A DNA stretch of 64,000 nt. Source: Jacaranda mimosifolia. Its lineage: Eukaryota > Streptophyta > Magnoliopsida > Lamiales > Bignoniaceae. Under the pieces are notes generated by a model that had not been told where the DNA came from, did not search any database, and saw nothing but the letters and a program-made list of their open reading frames with translations. Shown here one piece after another: positions 33,059 through 44,712 of this stretch (position 1 is the first letter of the stretch; every line of letters begins with the position of its first letter). A program made the position numbers and the translations under genes. The stretch covers positions 3,808,501 to 3,872,500 of the forward strand of contig CM032131.1 in the NCBI GenBank assembly GCA_018894105.1, written 5' to 3'.

Positions 33059-34469
33059 ATCCTAATATATTTCTAGCATAATATAATTGTTTTACAAACG
33101 TAAGGTACAACAATGTGTTTATTAAAAACTAATATAACATCGATATAATTTAGACATATTACTAACACATTATTCGACATATCAAAAAATTTAAAATGAT
33201 AAAAAATTTCAATCCAAAGTTAAGGACTGATAAAAAGTTAATAAAAGATTTAAAATTCTTCTCTAAATTCACTTTCGTCCCTTCTCTAACTTGTATCTAA
33301 TGTTATTACTTTTTTAAATTATAATAATTCATAAATAGTGTTTTCAAATTTTCACACACATTGATACGAATGTCATCTCTAATACTCCCAACAATATTTT
33401 TGTCAATTGGTTATTAATTATATTAATCCATATAATATATATGCATATACTTTTATTTATGTATATATAATTCATATTTGACAGTCGTATTAAATTTTCA
33501 AGTTTTTCAAAATTCTCATAATTCATATTTAATTGCATCATGCCATATTGTATAATCGAGCATGTCTCTTTCCAACATAATTTTTAAGAGAAAAAAGAAA
33601 AAGAAAGAAGATTCTAATAATTAGTACTATTCAATGAAATTGATTGAAGCATGACCAATGTGCCCTTCAGTCTGAGAATCAATATAATAAATAGACCCCG
33701 AAAAGATCTGAGGGTGTTAGTCTACCAAACTATCTTCTTTACGAAATCCCACCTACCCTTCATATCATCACAGTCATGTGGTCCTCTTTTGAGAATAAAA
33801 ATATAAAAAGAGAGAAAACGTTGACATGTCAGACTTGGCTTGTTATCGAAATTACTTGCTCCGAATTTTAGTTACTTTGATATGCGTTTGTCACATTGTG
33901 TAAGTGTTTGCGTACACAACAGAATGAAAAATATAGAATTTTGAAAAATTAAATGCAATAATTGCTCTTCAACCTAGATTTTTCAATTGATTGATTAAAG
34001 TATAGGAAATTACTGCCTCTGAATTTTCTTACCTAACTAACTATAGATTTTTTTTTAAAAAAAATAAAAATATTCAGCATATATGATTGATTGCAAGGGA
34101 ATTCAAGAATACGCAAGGAAATCGAAGTAAATGCAAGAAATCAAGTATACTTTTATTACTTGAATGCAGAAAATAGTAACAGGATACTATGGGTGCCAAG
34201 TCAGAGTACATGAAGTATGGAGAAAAACTATTGTTAATTGATTGTCTGAAATTTTGTGTGTGTGTGTGTTTTCTTTTTTTTCTTCGTTTTTTGAAATAAG
34301 GGGCTGAAAAGTTGTGTTGATTGAATATTAAAGTGTATTATCAAAAATTACATTGAGCATTAAATAGCACCAGAATAATTGACTCCTCTGCTTTTTTATT
34401 CTTATAGATCCTCGAAGATTTATGGGATCCTTCTTGTTTTTTTTTTTGTTTTTTTTTATCAACTTCGAT
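33059..34469. other. intergenic; no gene seen
   Basis: AT-rich with chance frames only. A short (GT)n run lies at about 34255-34271. Confidence 0.4.
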
Positions 34470-34472
34470 TTA

Positions 34473-34859
34473 GAGGGTGTTTGGCTAAATTTATTTTAAA
34501 CATCTTATAAACTCCTACATCTTATAAGATATTTTTGGAGTTTATAAGATGTTAGATCTTATTTTTAAAATAAGTGATTGAAGTGTTTGGATAAAATAAG
34601 ATTTTGGAGCTTATAAGATGTTAATAATGACAATTTTGTAATTAAAATGGTTAAAAATTAAGGAGCTTGTTAAGATCTTAAAAATAAGTTGGAGTCTCCT
34701 TACTTTTTTCAAAAGAGCTTATAAAAGCCCCTAACATCTTATTTTAGGATCTTATAAGCTGTTTTTTAAAAAAAATACCAATTTTTTTTTATCAACTTAA
34801 AGCTCTTAAACATCTTATAAAATATTTTGACAAACTTATAAGCTCACCCAAACACCCTC
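34473..34859. mobile_element. Tourist-like MITE (PIF/Harbinger type), TTA duplication
   Basis: The 387-bp unit starts GAGGGTGTTTGGCTAAA and ends as the reverse complement of GAGGGTGTTTGGGTGAGC. It is flanked on both sides by TTA (34470-34472 and 34860-34862). Internal sequence is strongly self-complementary, with many CATCTTATAA/TTATAAGATG words. Terminal repeat, size and TTA target all fit Tourist-type MITEs. Confidence 0.8.
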
Positions 34860-35688
34860 TTAATAAGCTCTTTGACAAATCATTAGGCACAATCTTTTTG
34901 CTTCTTCATCTAATTTAGGTCTCTCTCCCGGGGTTTCAATTTTTTTTAAGAAAAAAATTATTATTAATTCCCAATTACTCGCTACAAGACTAATTTCATG
35001 TGTCGTCAGTATGAGGCTAATTTGAAAAAATATAGTGAAAAAAAAAATTTACAAAACTACCGGAATTTTAAAAATTTTGCAAAATTATGGTATGTAGCCA
35101 CGCCTTACCCTATATATATATTTTTTTAATTCAATAATTAAGAGGCGTGTCATCCGCAATTTTCCCTTCAAGAGGCCACGCCTCTTTGGGAATTTTTCTT
35201 TTTTTTTTTTGTTTAAATTTTTGGTATTGTTTTATATATATATTTTAATTTTTTAATTTTAATGTTTGAATTTTTTTTTCTTCTGAGAATAATATTAGGG
35301 TTGACATAGCATCATTTGTTTTATCTTTATTTTATGTAATTTAATATAGAATATTTTATCTTATATTTAAAATTTTAATTAATTGATTTTTTGAAATATT
35401 AAAAATGAGCCATAAAATATAGTATAAATTTTAAATGTTTTTATAAATGTACTATTTTATAAAATGCAAGTGATTGAAACATGTTTTTATAAATTTACTA
35501 TACTCTATATTTTCTTCAATTGATGCAATATATTAATTCGTGAAGGAATGCTTGTAATGTTTGAACTTTGGCCAAAATAAGTATGTAAAACCACAATATA
35601 TGATTATATATTAATACATTAATCAAGCATTATCATACTTTTTAATCATAAGTGATACTTGTAATTTCAAGGTATGTTATTATTTTGG

Positions 35689-36190
35689 CATATGAAACTG
35701 TCACATAATATTTTTACCTAATCGGTTCTATTTATCTATTTCACTTATAAAATCCACCATTCACATAACTTTATCATATATATATATATATATTTCTATA
35801 TATTGTCTTTTAGAATTAAACTCAAATGGGAGATGATTCATTTTTTTAGCATGGATATACATGGTTATTAAGAGAAAAAAATGGTCATTGTCAATGCCAA
35901 TATATCTTGAATGAAAATGATTAATATCACGTATCGTTTTTATTTATTCTTAATTTTAAAGTCCAAATTTGTATTTCAACTATTCCATAAGACAAAGCCA
36001 GAATATTGGGGTTTAGGGTTTAGGTATATTTAATTTTTATGCGTTTAACATGTAACACTTACTATTTAATTAAAAAATAATGTATGGGTTTTATTCTTTA
36101 AGTATGTAAATGAAATGTAACATATTACAATTGTATAAAATTTTTGAGATTCTCGACCAAATTTATTATTTTTGAAGTTTGATACAAAGA
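35689..36190. other. MULE interior; no gene seen
   Basis: AT-rich interior of the second MULE, including a (TA)n run near 35780-35792. No coding signal. Confidence 0.5.
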
Positions 36191-36199
36191 AAAAACATA

Positions 36200-36737
36200 A
36201 AACATAAAACATAACTACAAAGTTGGAAGAATCAATATTGTCGGGCTTGGGCTTGGGCTTGACGGTGGGCTTGTTGTCTTACATGTGCTTGGGCTTAGGT
36301 ATCGGCTTCAAAAAATTTTGATGAAAAGTAGAAGGACCAACGTTGGAATATTGATGAGATGTAGAACCACCACCATAAATATCACGAATCCCAAAATTTG
36401 TAAAGCCATCTGTTTTGGTAGGCAAGTCAGGAATCCCTGCCTATGTGTGTGAAATTGTATGTCCATATTTGCCACTAAATTAAATGGCATATTGGTTTCC
36501 TCCCAAGGGAATTTATTGAGATGTAAAAGTACTGCCCAAATGATATTGCATCAAAAATGACATATAGGATCCATGTTCCCCTCGGAATAACATGTCTTGC
36601 ATATTATTAGGGCGTACTAGTTCAAATTCGATGAACAACTCCACACTACTTATGCCAGCCCTCGGATCCAACAATTTTGACAAATTAATGTCATTTTCCA
36701 CTTGCATGATTGTTGATACGCGAGTCTCCTTATCCAA
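36200..36737 (-). pseudogene. MULE transposase N-terminal-like fragment
   Basis: Minus-strand frame from ATG at 36737 gives 74 residues starting MDKETRVSTIMQVENDINLS, with SSVELFIEFELV and FRGEHGSYMSFLM, then a stop. Reading continues in shifted frames: NMDIQFHTHRQG, then DIYGGGSTSHQYSNVGPS, then a Pro/Lys-rich end. The combination of a VELF-type beta strand, a short acidic linker and a YGGGSTSHQY-type stretch recalls the N-terminal region before the DNA-binding domain of plant MuDR-like transposases. That is recognition from memory and not from a search. No zinc-binding or DDE residues are present. At least two frameshifts make it non-functional. Confidence 0.4.
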
Positions 36738-36790
36738 ATGAAATATATACGAGTAGTCATTTATAAATAAAATATTATTTATAAATAATA

Positions 36791-37338
36791 AATCTTGATT
36801 AACATGTTAATATATAATCATATACTGCAGTTTTACATGCCTATTTTGGCCAAGGTTCTAACATTACAAGCATCCATTCAAGAGTTAATATATTACATCA
36901 ACTAAAATAAATATAGAATACAGTAAACTTATAGAAACATGCTTCAATCACTGCATTTTATAAAATAGTATATTTATAAAAAAAAAAATATATAAAATTT
37001 ATACTACATTTTTATGGTCTCATTTTTAATATTTTAAAAAAATTAATTAATTAAATTTTAAATATAAAATAAAATATTTTATATTAAATTACATAAAATA
37101 ATATTAGGGCTGTTATTCCTAAAAGTAAAAAAATTCAAACATAAAAAAAGGAATAAAAAAAAAAAGAAATTCCTAAAGAGGCGTGGCCTTCAATGCAATT
37201 GTGTTGCTTAATTATCTGATTAAAAAAAAAATGAAAAGATAGCTAAAGGCGTGGCTTTACCATAATTTTTATAAACTTTCAAGAATTAAGATAATTTTGC
37301 AAATATTATTTTTTTTCACAATATTTTTATAAATTAGC
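36791..37338 (-). repeat. extra internal copy of the MULE right end
   Basis: Sequence from CTTGATTAACATGTTAATATATAA to AAATTAGCCC matches, in the same orientation, the right terminal repeat (about 37400-38024), including the GGCGTGGC words at 37182 and 37245. The copy ends at the element terminus word TTAGCC and is followed directly by the start of the right repeat, so two right ends lie in tandem. Confidence 0.75.
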
Positions 37339-38033
37339 CCAAAATAATAACATATCTTGAAATTACAAGCATCACTTATGATTAAAAAGTATGATAATGC
37401 TTGATTAATGTATTAATATATAATTATATACTGTGGTTTTACATACTTATTTTGGCCAAAGTTCAAATATTACAAGCATTCCTTCACGAATTAATATATT
37501 GCATCAATTGAAGAAAATATAGAGTATAGTAAATTTATAAAAATATGTTTCAATCACTTGCATTTTATAAAATAGTACATTTTTAAAAAAATTTAAAATT
37601 TATACTATATTTTATGGCTCATTTTTAATATTTCAAAAAATCAATTAATTAAAATTTTAAATATAAGATAAAATATTCTATATTAAATTACATAAAATAA
37701 AAATAAAACAAATGATGCTATGTCAACCCTAATATTATTCCCAAAAGAAAAAAAAAATTCAAACATTAAAATTAAAAAATTAAAATATATATTTATATAT
37801 ATATAAAACAATACCAAAAATTTAAAAAAAAAAAAGAAAAAAAAGAAAAATTCCCAAATTCCGGCCACGCCTCTTGAACGGAAAATTGTGGATGAATTAA
37901 GAGGCGTGATTATTGAATTAAAAAAAAAAAAATAGGGTAAGGCATGGCTTAATTTTGCAACATTTTTAAAATTCCGGTAGTTTTGTAATTTTTTTTTTTT
38001 TCACTATATTTTTTCAAATTAGCCTCTGTATGA

Positions 38034-38740
38034 CTTTGCTCCTTTAGTTTTTTGTCAGACTTGGATCTTTACCTGTTGGGCTTCACATTTATTGTTTTTG
38101 GGTACTAAAAAATCCAAAAGCAAAGTAAGGTGTAGATGCACTCATGTGAGATACAGTAAAATTGAAAAAGTTTTTGAGCTTCTAGATATTTCAACGACTC
38201 GAGCCGTTCTTCTAGTCCACTAACTTCTAACATGTATATACATATATATATATATATATTATTTCTTTAATATTTTTGCAAGAAAGTATAACCACAACGC
38301 TCTCTGAAATTTACTCCAACTATTTTAAGACTTGTTAAAATAATAAAATTTCATTTTTTGAACTAAAAGTCTTCATAAAATAGTTATCTTAGTTATATAA
38401 AGTAATGATATGTATTGCTAACCCTCAATCACTACTTTTAAGGATGATATTGTAGGATTACTTCAATTTTTTACTTTTCCAACTTTTATCCAAAACTCTT
38501 TATCTAGTCAAATTTAAACACATAATCGGAACATAGAAAGTACACAATAGGCATGTTACATTACTAGAAGGTGGAAACAAAGAGTAAAGGGATCGTCAAT
38601 TTATTAGCTAAGTGCCTTTTATAGTGAATTATACATATCTGACCTTGGATGATTAACTTTGTAAAGTATTGATCATTGTTCATAGAAAATAGCACCCATC
38701 CTCCCCCAAGGAAAAAAGAAAAGAAAAGAATTGTTTCTCT
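38034..38740. other. intergenic; no gene seen
   Basis: AT-rich with a (TA)n run at about 38241-38260. A copia LTR begins at about 38741. Confidence 0.4.
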
Positions 38741-39312
38741 TTCAGCTAGGATTTCCTCTAAATGTGTTTTTCACAATAACCAATCAATTATTTTGTCTTT
38801 TATTCTCTTTAACATGGCAAGTTATCATTTAGAATTGTTTCCTTGTTCATATCAAAGTTTGAATAGGGATAATATGGCAAGTGACTACTGGAATCAAAGA
38901 AGGAAAGATTGGCTATCAATCAGAAAAGGAAAACGACAGATTACAAGCTCGGCTATCGAAGGAAAACTCTATTGTGCAACCTAGTTAAGAGAGAAACACA
39001 TTAAGTGTTTAATATAACTCACAATATGCTTCATAAACCTTTAGTTGCTTGCAAATAGTTGAGTGAATACTTGTGTATTGCTGTCATATTGATAGCCTTT
39101 GTAACAGTCCACGTTTCAGCCTTTTGGTACTTTGTATCTTGTATGTGCTTTTCTTCTTATAAAATTACAGGTTAAAAATCCTATGTGTTATTACTTAAGT
39201 AGAGGACTAGGCTCGCCGAACCACTATAAATTTCTGTGTCTCTTTTCTTTATTCTCAAAAGTCTTTTGACTGTTGTGATATTCTAGTTTTCATCATTCAC
39301 CTTTTACTTATA
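38741..39312 (+). mobile_element. Ty1/copia 5' LTR (family 2)
   Basis: Collinear with 44144-44712. Both share CTCTAAATGTGTTTT, TTTAACATGGCAAGTTA, TTGTTCATATCAAAGTTTG, the TATAAATTTCT start region and an end at TTTTACTTATA. Roughly one base in ten differs by eye. The TAGAGGACTAGGCTCGCCGA motif also occurs in the family 1 LTRs, so the two families are related. Confidence 0.8.
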
Positions 39313-39333
39313 TTACAGCCCATAAACTTTCAA

Positions 39334-39350
39334 TTGGCATCCGACCCAGG
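39334..39350 (+). promoter_or_regulatory. primer-binding site (initiator tRNA-Met type)
   Basis: TTGGCATCCGACCCAGG differs from the usual plant copia TGGTATCAGAGCCAGG at only a few positions. It lies between the 5' LTR and the gag start, as expected. Confidence 0.6.
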
Positions 39351-39362
39351 TTACCCCTTAAT

Positions 39363-40838
39363 ATGGCTGCTTCTAGTTTTGACATCTATGCAGAAGGCCA
39401 ATCTCATACTGGTCCCCCTTTGCTTGATGGAACTAACTATTCCACATGGAAAAATAAAATTCAAGAATTTTTCATTGTCTTAGACTATGATCTCTGGAGT
39501 GTTGTCATCAATGGGACCCTCATTCCAATGAATTCATACATGACACCAAAGGGTAGATTGGAACTTACTGCAAAAGATAATAAAGTCCTTTCAACCAATG
39601 CCAAGGCAAAAAATATTCTATCATGTGCCCTTGTTAATGAAGAATATAACTATGGCAGCACTTGCTCTTTAGCAAAAGAGATATGAGATATGTTGCAAAT
39701 CACTCATGAATGAACTTCTCAAGTAAGATTAGAAAGAATTGCTCTTTTTACTCACCAATTTGAAAAGTTTTCAATGAAAACAAGTGAATCAGTAAACTAA
39801 ATGTATGCTCAATTTATGAAAATTGTAAATCCAATGTTTGCCTTGGAAAATTTATATCAGAAAGTGAGCAAGTCAAAAAAATATTGCTCTCCTTACCCAA
39901 AGAATGGAACCTAAAACTTACAGCCATCCATGAGGCAAAGAACTTGGAAAAGATGACCATGAGCGAACTTATTGGTTCTATCACCTCATATGAAATGGCA
40001 CTTCTAAGCAAGAAAGAAAGTTCTAAAAGCAAAAGCAAGAAAAACATAGCCTTCAGTGCAGAAAATGGAGATTGGAACGAAGAGTTGGGTGATCTTAACG
40101 AAGAAACATTGAATGAGAAAATAGCCATGATCACAAGATGATTACGACAACTTACTCAAGTAAAAGGAAAAATTCAGAAAAGATCCAAGAACCAATCTCA
40201 AAAGATACAACAATGAATATCAGAAATCATAACAAATCATATGCCATGAATGTCATAAAGCAGGTTATAAGAGACTAGATTATCCAAAACTCAGAAGAAG
40301 TCCTAAACCTGACCGAAGTTCCAAACCGAGAGCTATAAAAATTACTTAGGATGATTCTGATTCTAATTAATTTGACGTTCAAGACAAATATTTAATGGCA
40401 GACAAGCAGATAACTTTTAATTCCGCAAGTGATTCTGAAATTTTTGAGTTTGATTGTGAAAGTACCAGCTCTTTCAATTTGTATGCTGAACGTCGTAATC
40501 AATTAACTGCATTAGAAATTGAAATAAACTCTCTTAAGAATCAACTGCAAGAAACTTGAAATGAAAAATCAAAAATAGTTCGTGCTTACAACAACATTAT
40601 CAAGAAGGGGACTGAGGAAAGAAATTGAATAATTCAAAAAAATAAAGAGTTAGAAAGAAATATAAGTGAACTTTTTGATGAAAACTATTCACTGAAAAGG
40701 AGAATCAAAGGTAAAATGCCCTCAATTGTTAGAAAGCTTAGAAATTTTAGAACCTGCCATTCCTATAATCATGCTGGTCACCTATCTTACAAGTGCCCAA
40801 TAAAAAGACTCATTGGAACTAAATACGTATAGGTCAAG
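39363..40838 (+). pseudogene. copia gag (family 2), interrupted
   Basis: Nucleocapsid precursor that would package element RNA. ATG at 39363 gives 107 residues (landmarks DGTNYSTWKNKIQEFF and YDLWSVV, typical of copia gag), then TGA. Similarity continues in other frames: LPKEWNLKLTAI, then MSELIGSITSYEMALLSKKE near 39958. The zinc knuckle at about 40751-40792 reads CHSYNHAGHLSYKC, where the second Cys of the usual CX2CX4HX4C has become Tyr. Several in-frame stops. Not functional. Confidence 0.85.
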
Positions 40839-40899
40839 GAAGCTAACGGATTATAACCCATTAATAGGTGGATACCTAAAAATCTAAATATTTATGATG

Positions 40900-41958
40900 C
40901 AGGAACCAGTGGAGAAAGAAAACAAGAAATGCTATCTGGACAGTGGATGTTCCTAACACATGATAAGAGATAAGTCATTCTTCTCAAATCTATAAGAAAT
41001 CAACGGAGGAAATGTACTATTTGCGGACAACACCAAGGGTAAGATTATCGAAAAAGGAACCATTGGAAAGAACACTGGCACTTCCATTGAGAATGTTTGG
41101 TTAGTAGAAGGACTAAAACATAATCTGCTAAGCATCAGTCAACTATGTGACAGCGGATATTAGGTACAGTTCAAACCTCACTTTGCATAGTTTCAAAAGA
41201 TGACAAAACCTTTTTTACTACCACTAGTGACAAGAACATCTATTGCATAAATTTGAATGATCTATCAAAACAAAAGGTAGAATGTCTTGTTGCATCTAAA
41301 GATCCTAAATGGACATGGCATAGATGCCTAGGTCATGCAAACATGAAGTTACTAAATCATATTGTTAAAAAGAATCTAGTAAAAGGAATTCACAATATGA
41401 GTTTTGACAAAAACAAAGTATGTGATGCATGTGTAAAAGAAAAGCAATTGAAAACTTCTTTTAAACTAATAAATGATGTTGGAACTTCCAAACCTTTAGA
41501 ACTTCTTCACCTAGATCTTTTCCGTCTAATGAAAACTCAATCATTAGGTGTAAGTAAGTATGTCTTTGTAATCGTGGATTATTTTTCTCGATTTACTTAG
41601 GTTCGTTTTCTTTCACATAAAAATGATGCATTAAGATCCTTCATTCCACTACTAAGAAAATTCAAAATGAAAAGGTTTCAGTATTAAGTCCATAAGAAGT
41701 GATCATGGTATGGAATTTGGCAATATGGACTTTAGCAATTTCTGTGATGAGTGTGGCTATGCTGACATTCGCCACCATTTTATTAAACACATAGAAATTT
41801 GCCACCATTTTATTAAAGATCATGTTGCCAATGGGAATGTTTGCATAAATGATGAGGCCTCTTCTAATCAGCTAGGTAACATCTTCACAAAACCCCAAGC
41901 TAAAGAAAGATTTTTCTTTCTAAAATCCAAATTAGGCGTTATTTCCTTTCCCACATAA
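40900..41958 (+). pseudogene. copia pol (family 2), with large internal deletion
   Basis: Protease site CYLDSGCS followed by a stop (about 40928), then ENVWLVEGLKHNLLSISQL. The integrase zinc domain is open at 41253-41600 (WHRCLGHANMKLL, CDACVKEKQ), with the first catalytic Asp in HLDLF and VIVDYFSRFT. The second Asp region SDHGMEFG is at about 41699. Immediately after it the sequence jumps to the very end of pol (RHHFIK, QLGNIFTKP, AKERFFFLKSKLGV). The rest of integrase, all of reverse transcriptase and most of RNase H, normally about 2.5-3 kb, are missing. A short duplication (CGCCACCATTTTATTAAA and TTGCCACCATTTTATTAAA) sits at the join. Confidence 0.85.
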
Positions 41959-42233
41959 ATATAGCATGATTTATTTTTTTTTAAAAAAGGGAAACCTTTC
42001 AACTATTTCTCTCTCTTTTTCCTTATATCCCTGAAACTATCTTTGCCAATTTTAAAAATCTACAGTCCTTTAAATTCCTAAATCTACTCCTTAAAATTAT
42101 CTATCTTCTTAGAAACAAAATCTTCACTCACTCCATTCAAGAAAAAAAACAAAAAATATTTTCACTCTGTCTCAGCTATCCTCTTTGCAGAAAACCCTCT
42201 TCTTCTTCCCATTCTCACAAACCGTCCTCTACA

Positions 42234-43752
42234 ATGGCTTCTAGTTCTGACCGCTGACGTCTTCGAAAAGTAGCCCTATTACCTTTTTCTCCTAAAGAAA
42301 CCAAAACATCCTACTGTCATCGCCTTGTTATCTCCAACAGCGATTCCGAAACACCTCTACCACCACACCACTGTACACCATCCTCCCACCATACCCAGCC
42401 CTCTACAGGGTCGTCTTCATATCTTTCCGCCCCCGCTACTCAGTCTTTTCTATCTTCTCCCCCACGATTGCCAATGTTAAAAACCTCTTCCAAATCCCCC
42501 ATTCCTTCTCCAGACAACTTCACTAACACCAGTTTTAACAACTAGGACTTTCTATTTGTTCCTTCACGCATCAAATTTCCCATCGCCAAAGCCTCTGATG
42601 TCTTCTTCTCTTACATGCAAAATTGACATATAAATTAGGGATAAGCAATCGATTTCACCAAAATTCCATCTTTCCCTATGCTTGAATAGGTTGACCGAAT
42701 GGGGTGGAAGGACTTCATGAGCATCAATGAACCATCATATCCATTTTGGGTTCGACTTTTTTTATGGTAATATCACATTTGAAGATGATCTGATAACTCA
42801 CTCATTCATTCTTCATTCTAATGTTCTCGGTACTCCTCTTATTCTTACTATTGCTAAATAAAGTTAGTACTTAGGACTGTCTGACTCTAAGGTTAAGTTT
42901 TTTACCTTTGGGGAATGATGTACTGATAATGCTTTCAACTTATCTCATGTTAAGTCTTTGTTCTGGGAAGGAAAATCCCATAAACTGTTTAAGGGTGAGG
43001 CTTTTAATAAACTTCATATTGATTACTTCTTTATGCATCGTTTGATCAATCTTACCATTTTATCTTACATATCCAACAATGGAGGGCACTTAACTGATAT
43101 AAACAGACTTCCTGTTTTTCTGCTATACATTTCAGTCACTGTGCAATTTGTGAACATTGGATACCTGGTTCTTCATTACATTTATCATGTTTTTCATCAT
43201 CCTTCTCGAAATCTTCCTTATGGTATGCTCATAACTCGCATCTTTAAAATGGAGAATATTTTCTTACCGTCTTCTTGGATTGAAGAACCTTATGAACGAA
43301 AGGTTGTAGACCTTCAATGTCTTAAAAAAAATGAAAATCTAGAGTGAAAAGGATGGTGTCTGGTTTAAGGGCACTCTGTTGCTCCCTCTGTCTCTCAGTG
43401 AAAATCCTATCGTAAAAAAGGAAAAACATATGTTTACACAGCTCCTGACTCTCTTCATGATTCCTCCTCAGTCGCCTATGGTGTCATCACCTCAAACCAG
43501 GGGCAGCCTCCACCAAAAGTACCAGTTGCCCAGTTCCTTACATCTCTTGATACATTCTCTGCCAAAGTTCTTGAGATGCATTCTCAACTCTCTGAACTTG
43601 CAAATACTGTTGCTTCTCTCAAAACTCAGGTTACTGAATTCCCAACCACTCTTGATGATCACTTTCGTCATTGTCACCACTGTATTGGAGATTTGTGCTA
43701 TGACATCAAAGATCTTCATCATAAGCTTTGCAAGCGATCTCATGGTGATTAA
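42234..43752 (+). pseudogene. extra ORF between copia pol and 3' LTR (family 2)
   Basis: A third gene in the position where envelope-like genes sit in some plant copia elements. ATG at 42234 (MASSSDR, then a stop). A Ser/Pro-rich section follows (42300-42540), then a conserved globular part: VDRMGWKDFMSINEPSYPF, TFEDDLIT, and an open section 42958-43347 with NNGGHLTDINRLPVF and RNLPYGMLITRIFK. The end (about 43430-43752, another frame) is helical with heptad-like spacing: FSAKVLEMHSQLSELANTV. The middle part matches what I recall as the 'putative plant transposon protein' domain; function unknown. No clear transmembrane segment or signal peptide, so an envelope role is not supported. Confidence 0.65.
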
Positions 43753-44143
43753 CTGGCTTAGCTTTTTGATGATGAAAGGGGAGATTACCAAAGTTCTGAT
43801 GGATTATGAATTTGATAGTTATGATGGATTATGACTCTTGATGCTACTTTTGTGGATTACTTAAACTTATTTGTTTTGCTTTTGTCTCAAACAAACAAAA
43901 TGCTTATCTATTGTCTAAAACCAGTTTATCTTTAAATCTTTTATTGTAGGATATTATCATCTGCTACCTCTTTTATCATTTTAGTATTATGAATAATTAT
44001 GTTACTTTTTGTAAGAATATAGCTATGCATGACTGTTCTAGACAGGGGGAGGCAATTATATATTGTGATAACTAAACTTTGAGCTATTGTTACCTTTGAC
44101 AGGAGGAGATGACACTTGCATGGTCATTATCAAAAAGGGGGAG
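43753..44143 (+). mobile_element. copia 3' non-coding end with polypurine tract (family 2)
   Basis: Ends GTCATTATCAAAAAGGGGGAG, one base over-long, containing the polypurine tract AAAAAGGGGGAG directly before the LTR. Confidence 0.7.
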
Positions 44144-44712
44144 TTTATTAGGATCTTCTCTAAATGTGTTTTGACAATGACCAATCAACTATCTTCTCTT
44201 TTATTCTCTTTAACATGGCAAGTTACCATTTAGAATTTTTTCCTTGTTCATATCAAAGTTTGAATAGGGATAATATGGCAAGTGACTGTTGGAATCAAAT
44301 AAAGAAAGATAGGCTGTCAATTAGAAAAGGAAAATGGCATATTACAAGCTCGACTATCAAAGGAAAACTCTATTGTGCAACCTATTTAAGAGAGAAACAC
44401 ATTAAGTGTTGAATATAATTCATAATATACTTCATAAACGTTTAGTTGCTTGCAAACAGTTGAGTGAGTACTTGTGTATTGCTATCATATTGTCAGCATT
44501 TGTAGCAGTGCAAGTTTCAATCTTTTAGCACTTTGTATCTTGTATTTGCTTTTCTTCTTATAAAATTGTAGGTTAAAAATCCTAAGTGTTATTACTTAGT
44601 TAGTAGACTAGGTTCGTCGAACTACTATAAATTTCTATGTCTCTTTTCGTATTCTCAAAAGTCTTTTGACTATTGTGATATTCTAGCTTTCATTATTCAC
44701 CTTTTACTTATA
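44144..44712 (+). mobile_element. Ty1/copia 3' LTR (family 2)
   Basis: Matches the 5' LTR at 38741 over its whole length and starts straight after the polypurine tract. The frame at 44164-44412 is LTR sequence. I could not confirm a 5-bp target duplication because neither terminal TG nor CA is preserved clearly. Confidence 0.8.

Larger units (their letters stand above)
35015..38024. mobile_element. second MULE, ~680-bp terminal inverted repeats, 9-bp target duplication
   Basis: Starts GGCTAATTTGAAAAAATA and ends as its reverse complement. Flanked by TCAGTATGA (35006-35014) and TCTGTATGA (38025-38033), a 9-bp duplication with one mismatch. Left repeat 35015-35688, right repeat 37339-38024. 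Eight copies of a GC-rich word related to AGAGGCGTGGCC stand out in the AT-rich repeats. The interior holds a captured transposase-like fragment on the minus strand and an extra copy of the right end. No complete transposase, so non-autonomous. Confidence 0.8.

Noticed and set aside
43492..43791. 99-codon minus-strand frame
   Set aside because: It is the antisense shadow of the coiled-coil-like tail of the extra copia ORF.
38741..44712. 5-bp target duplication for the family 2 copia element
   Set aside because: No matching pentamer could be placed, because both LTR tips are degenerate.
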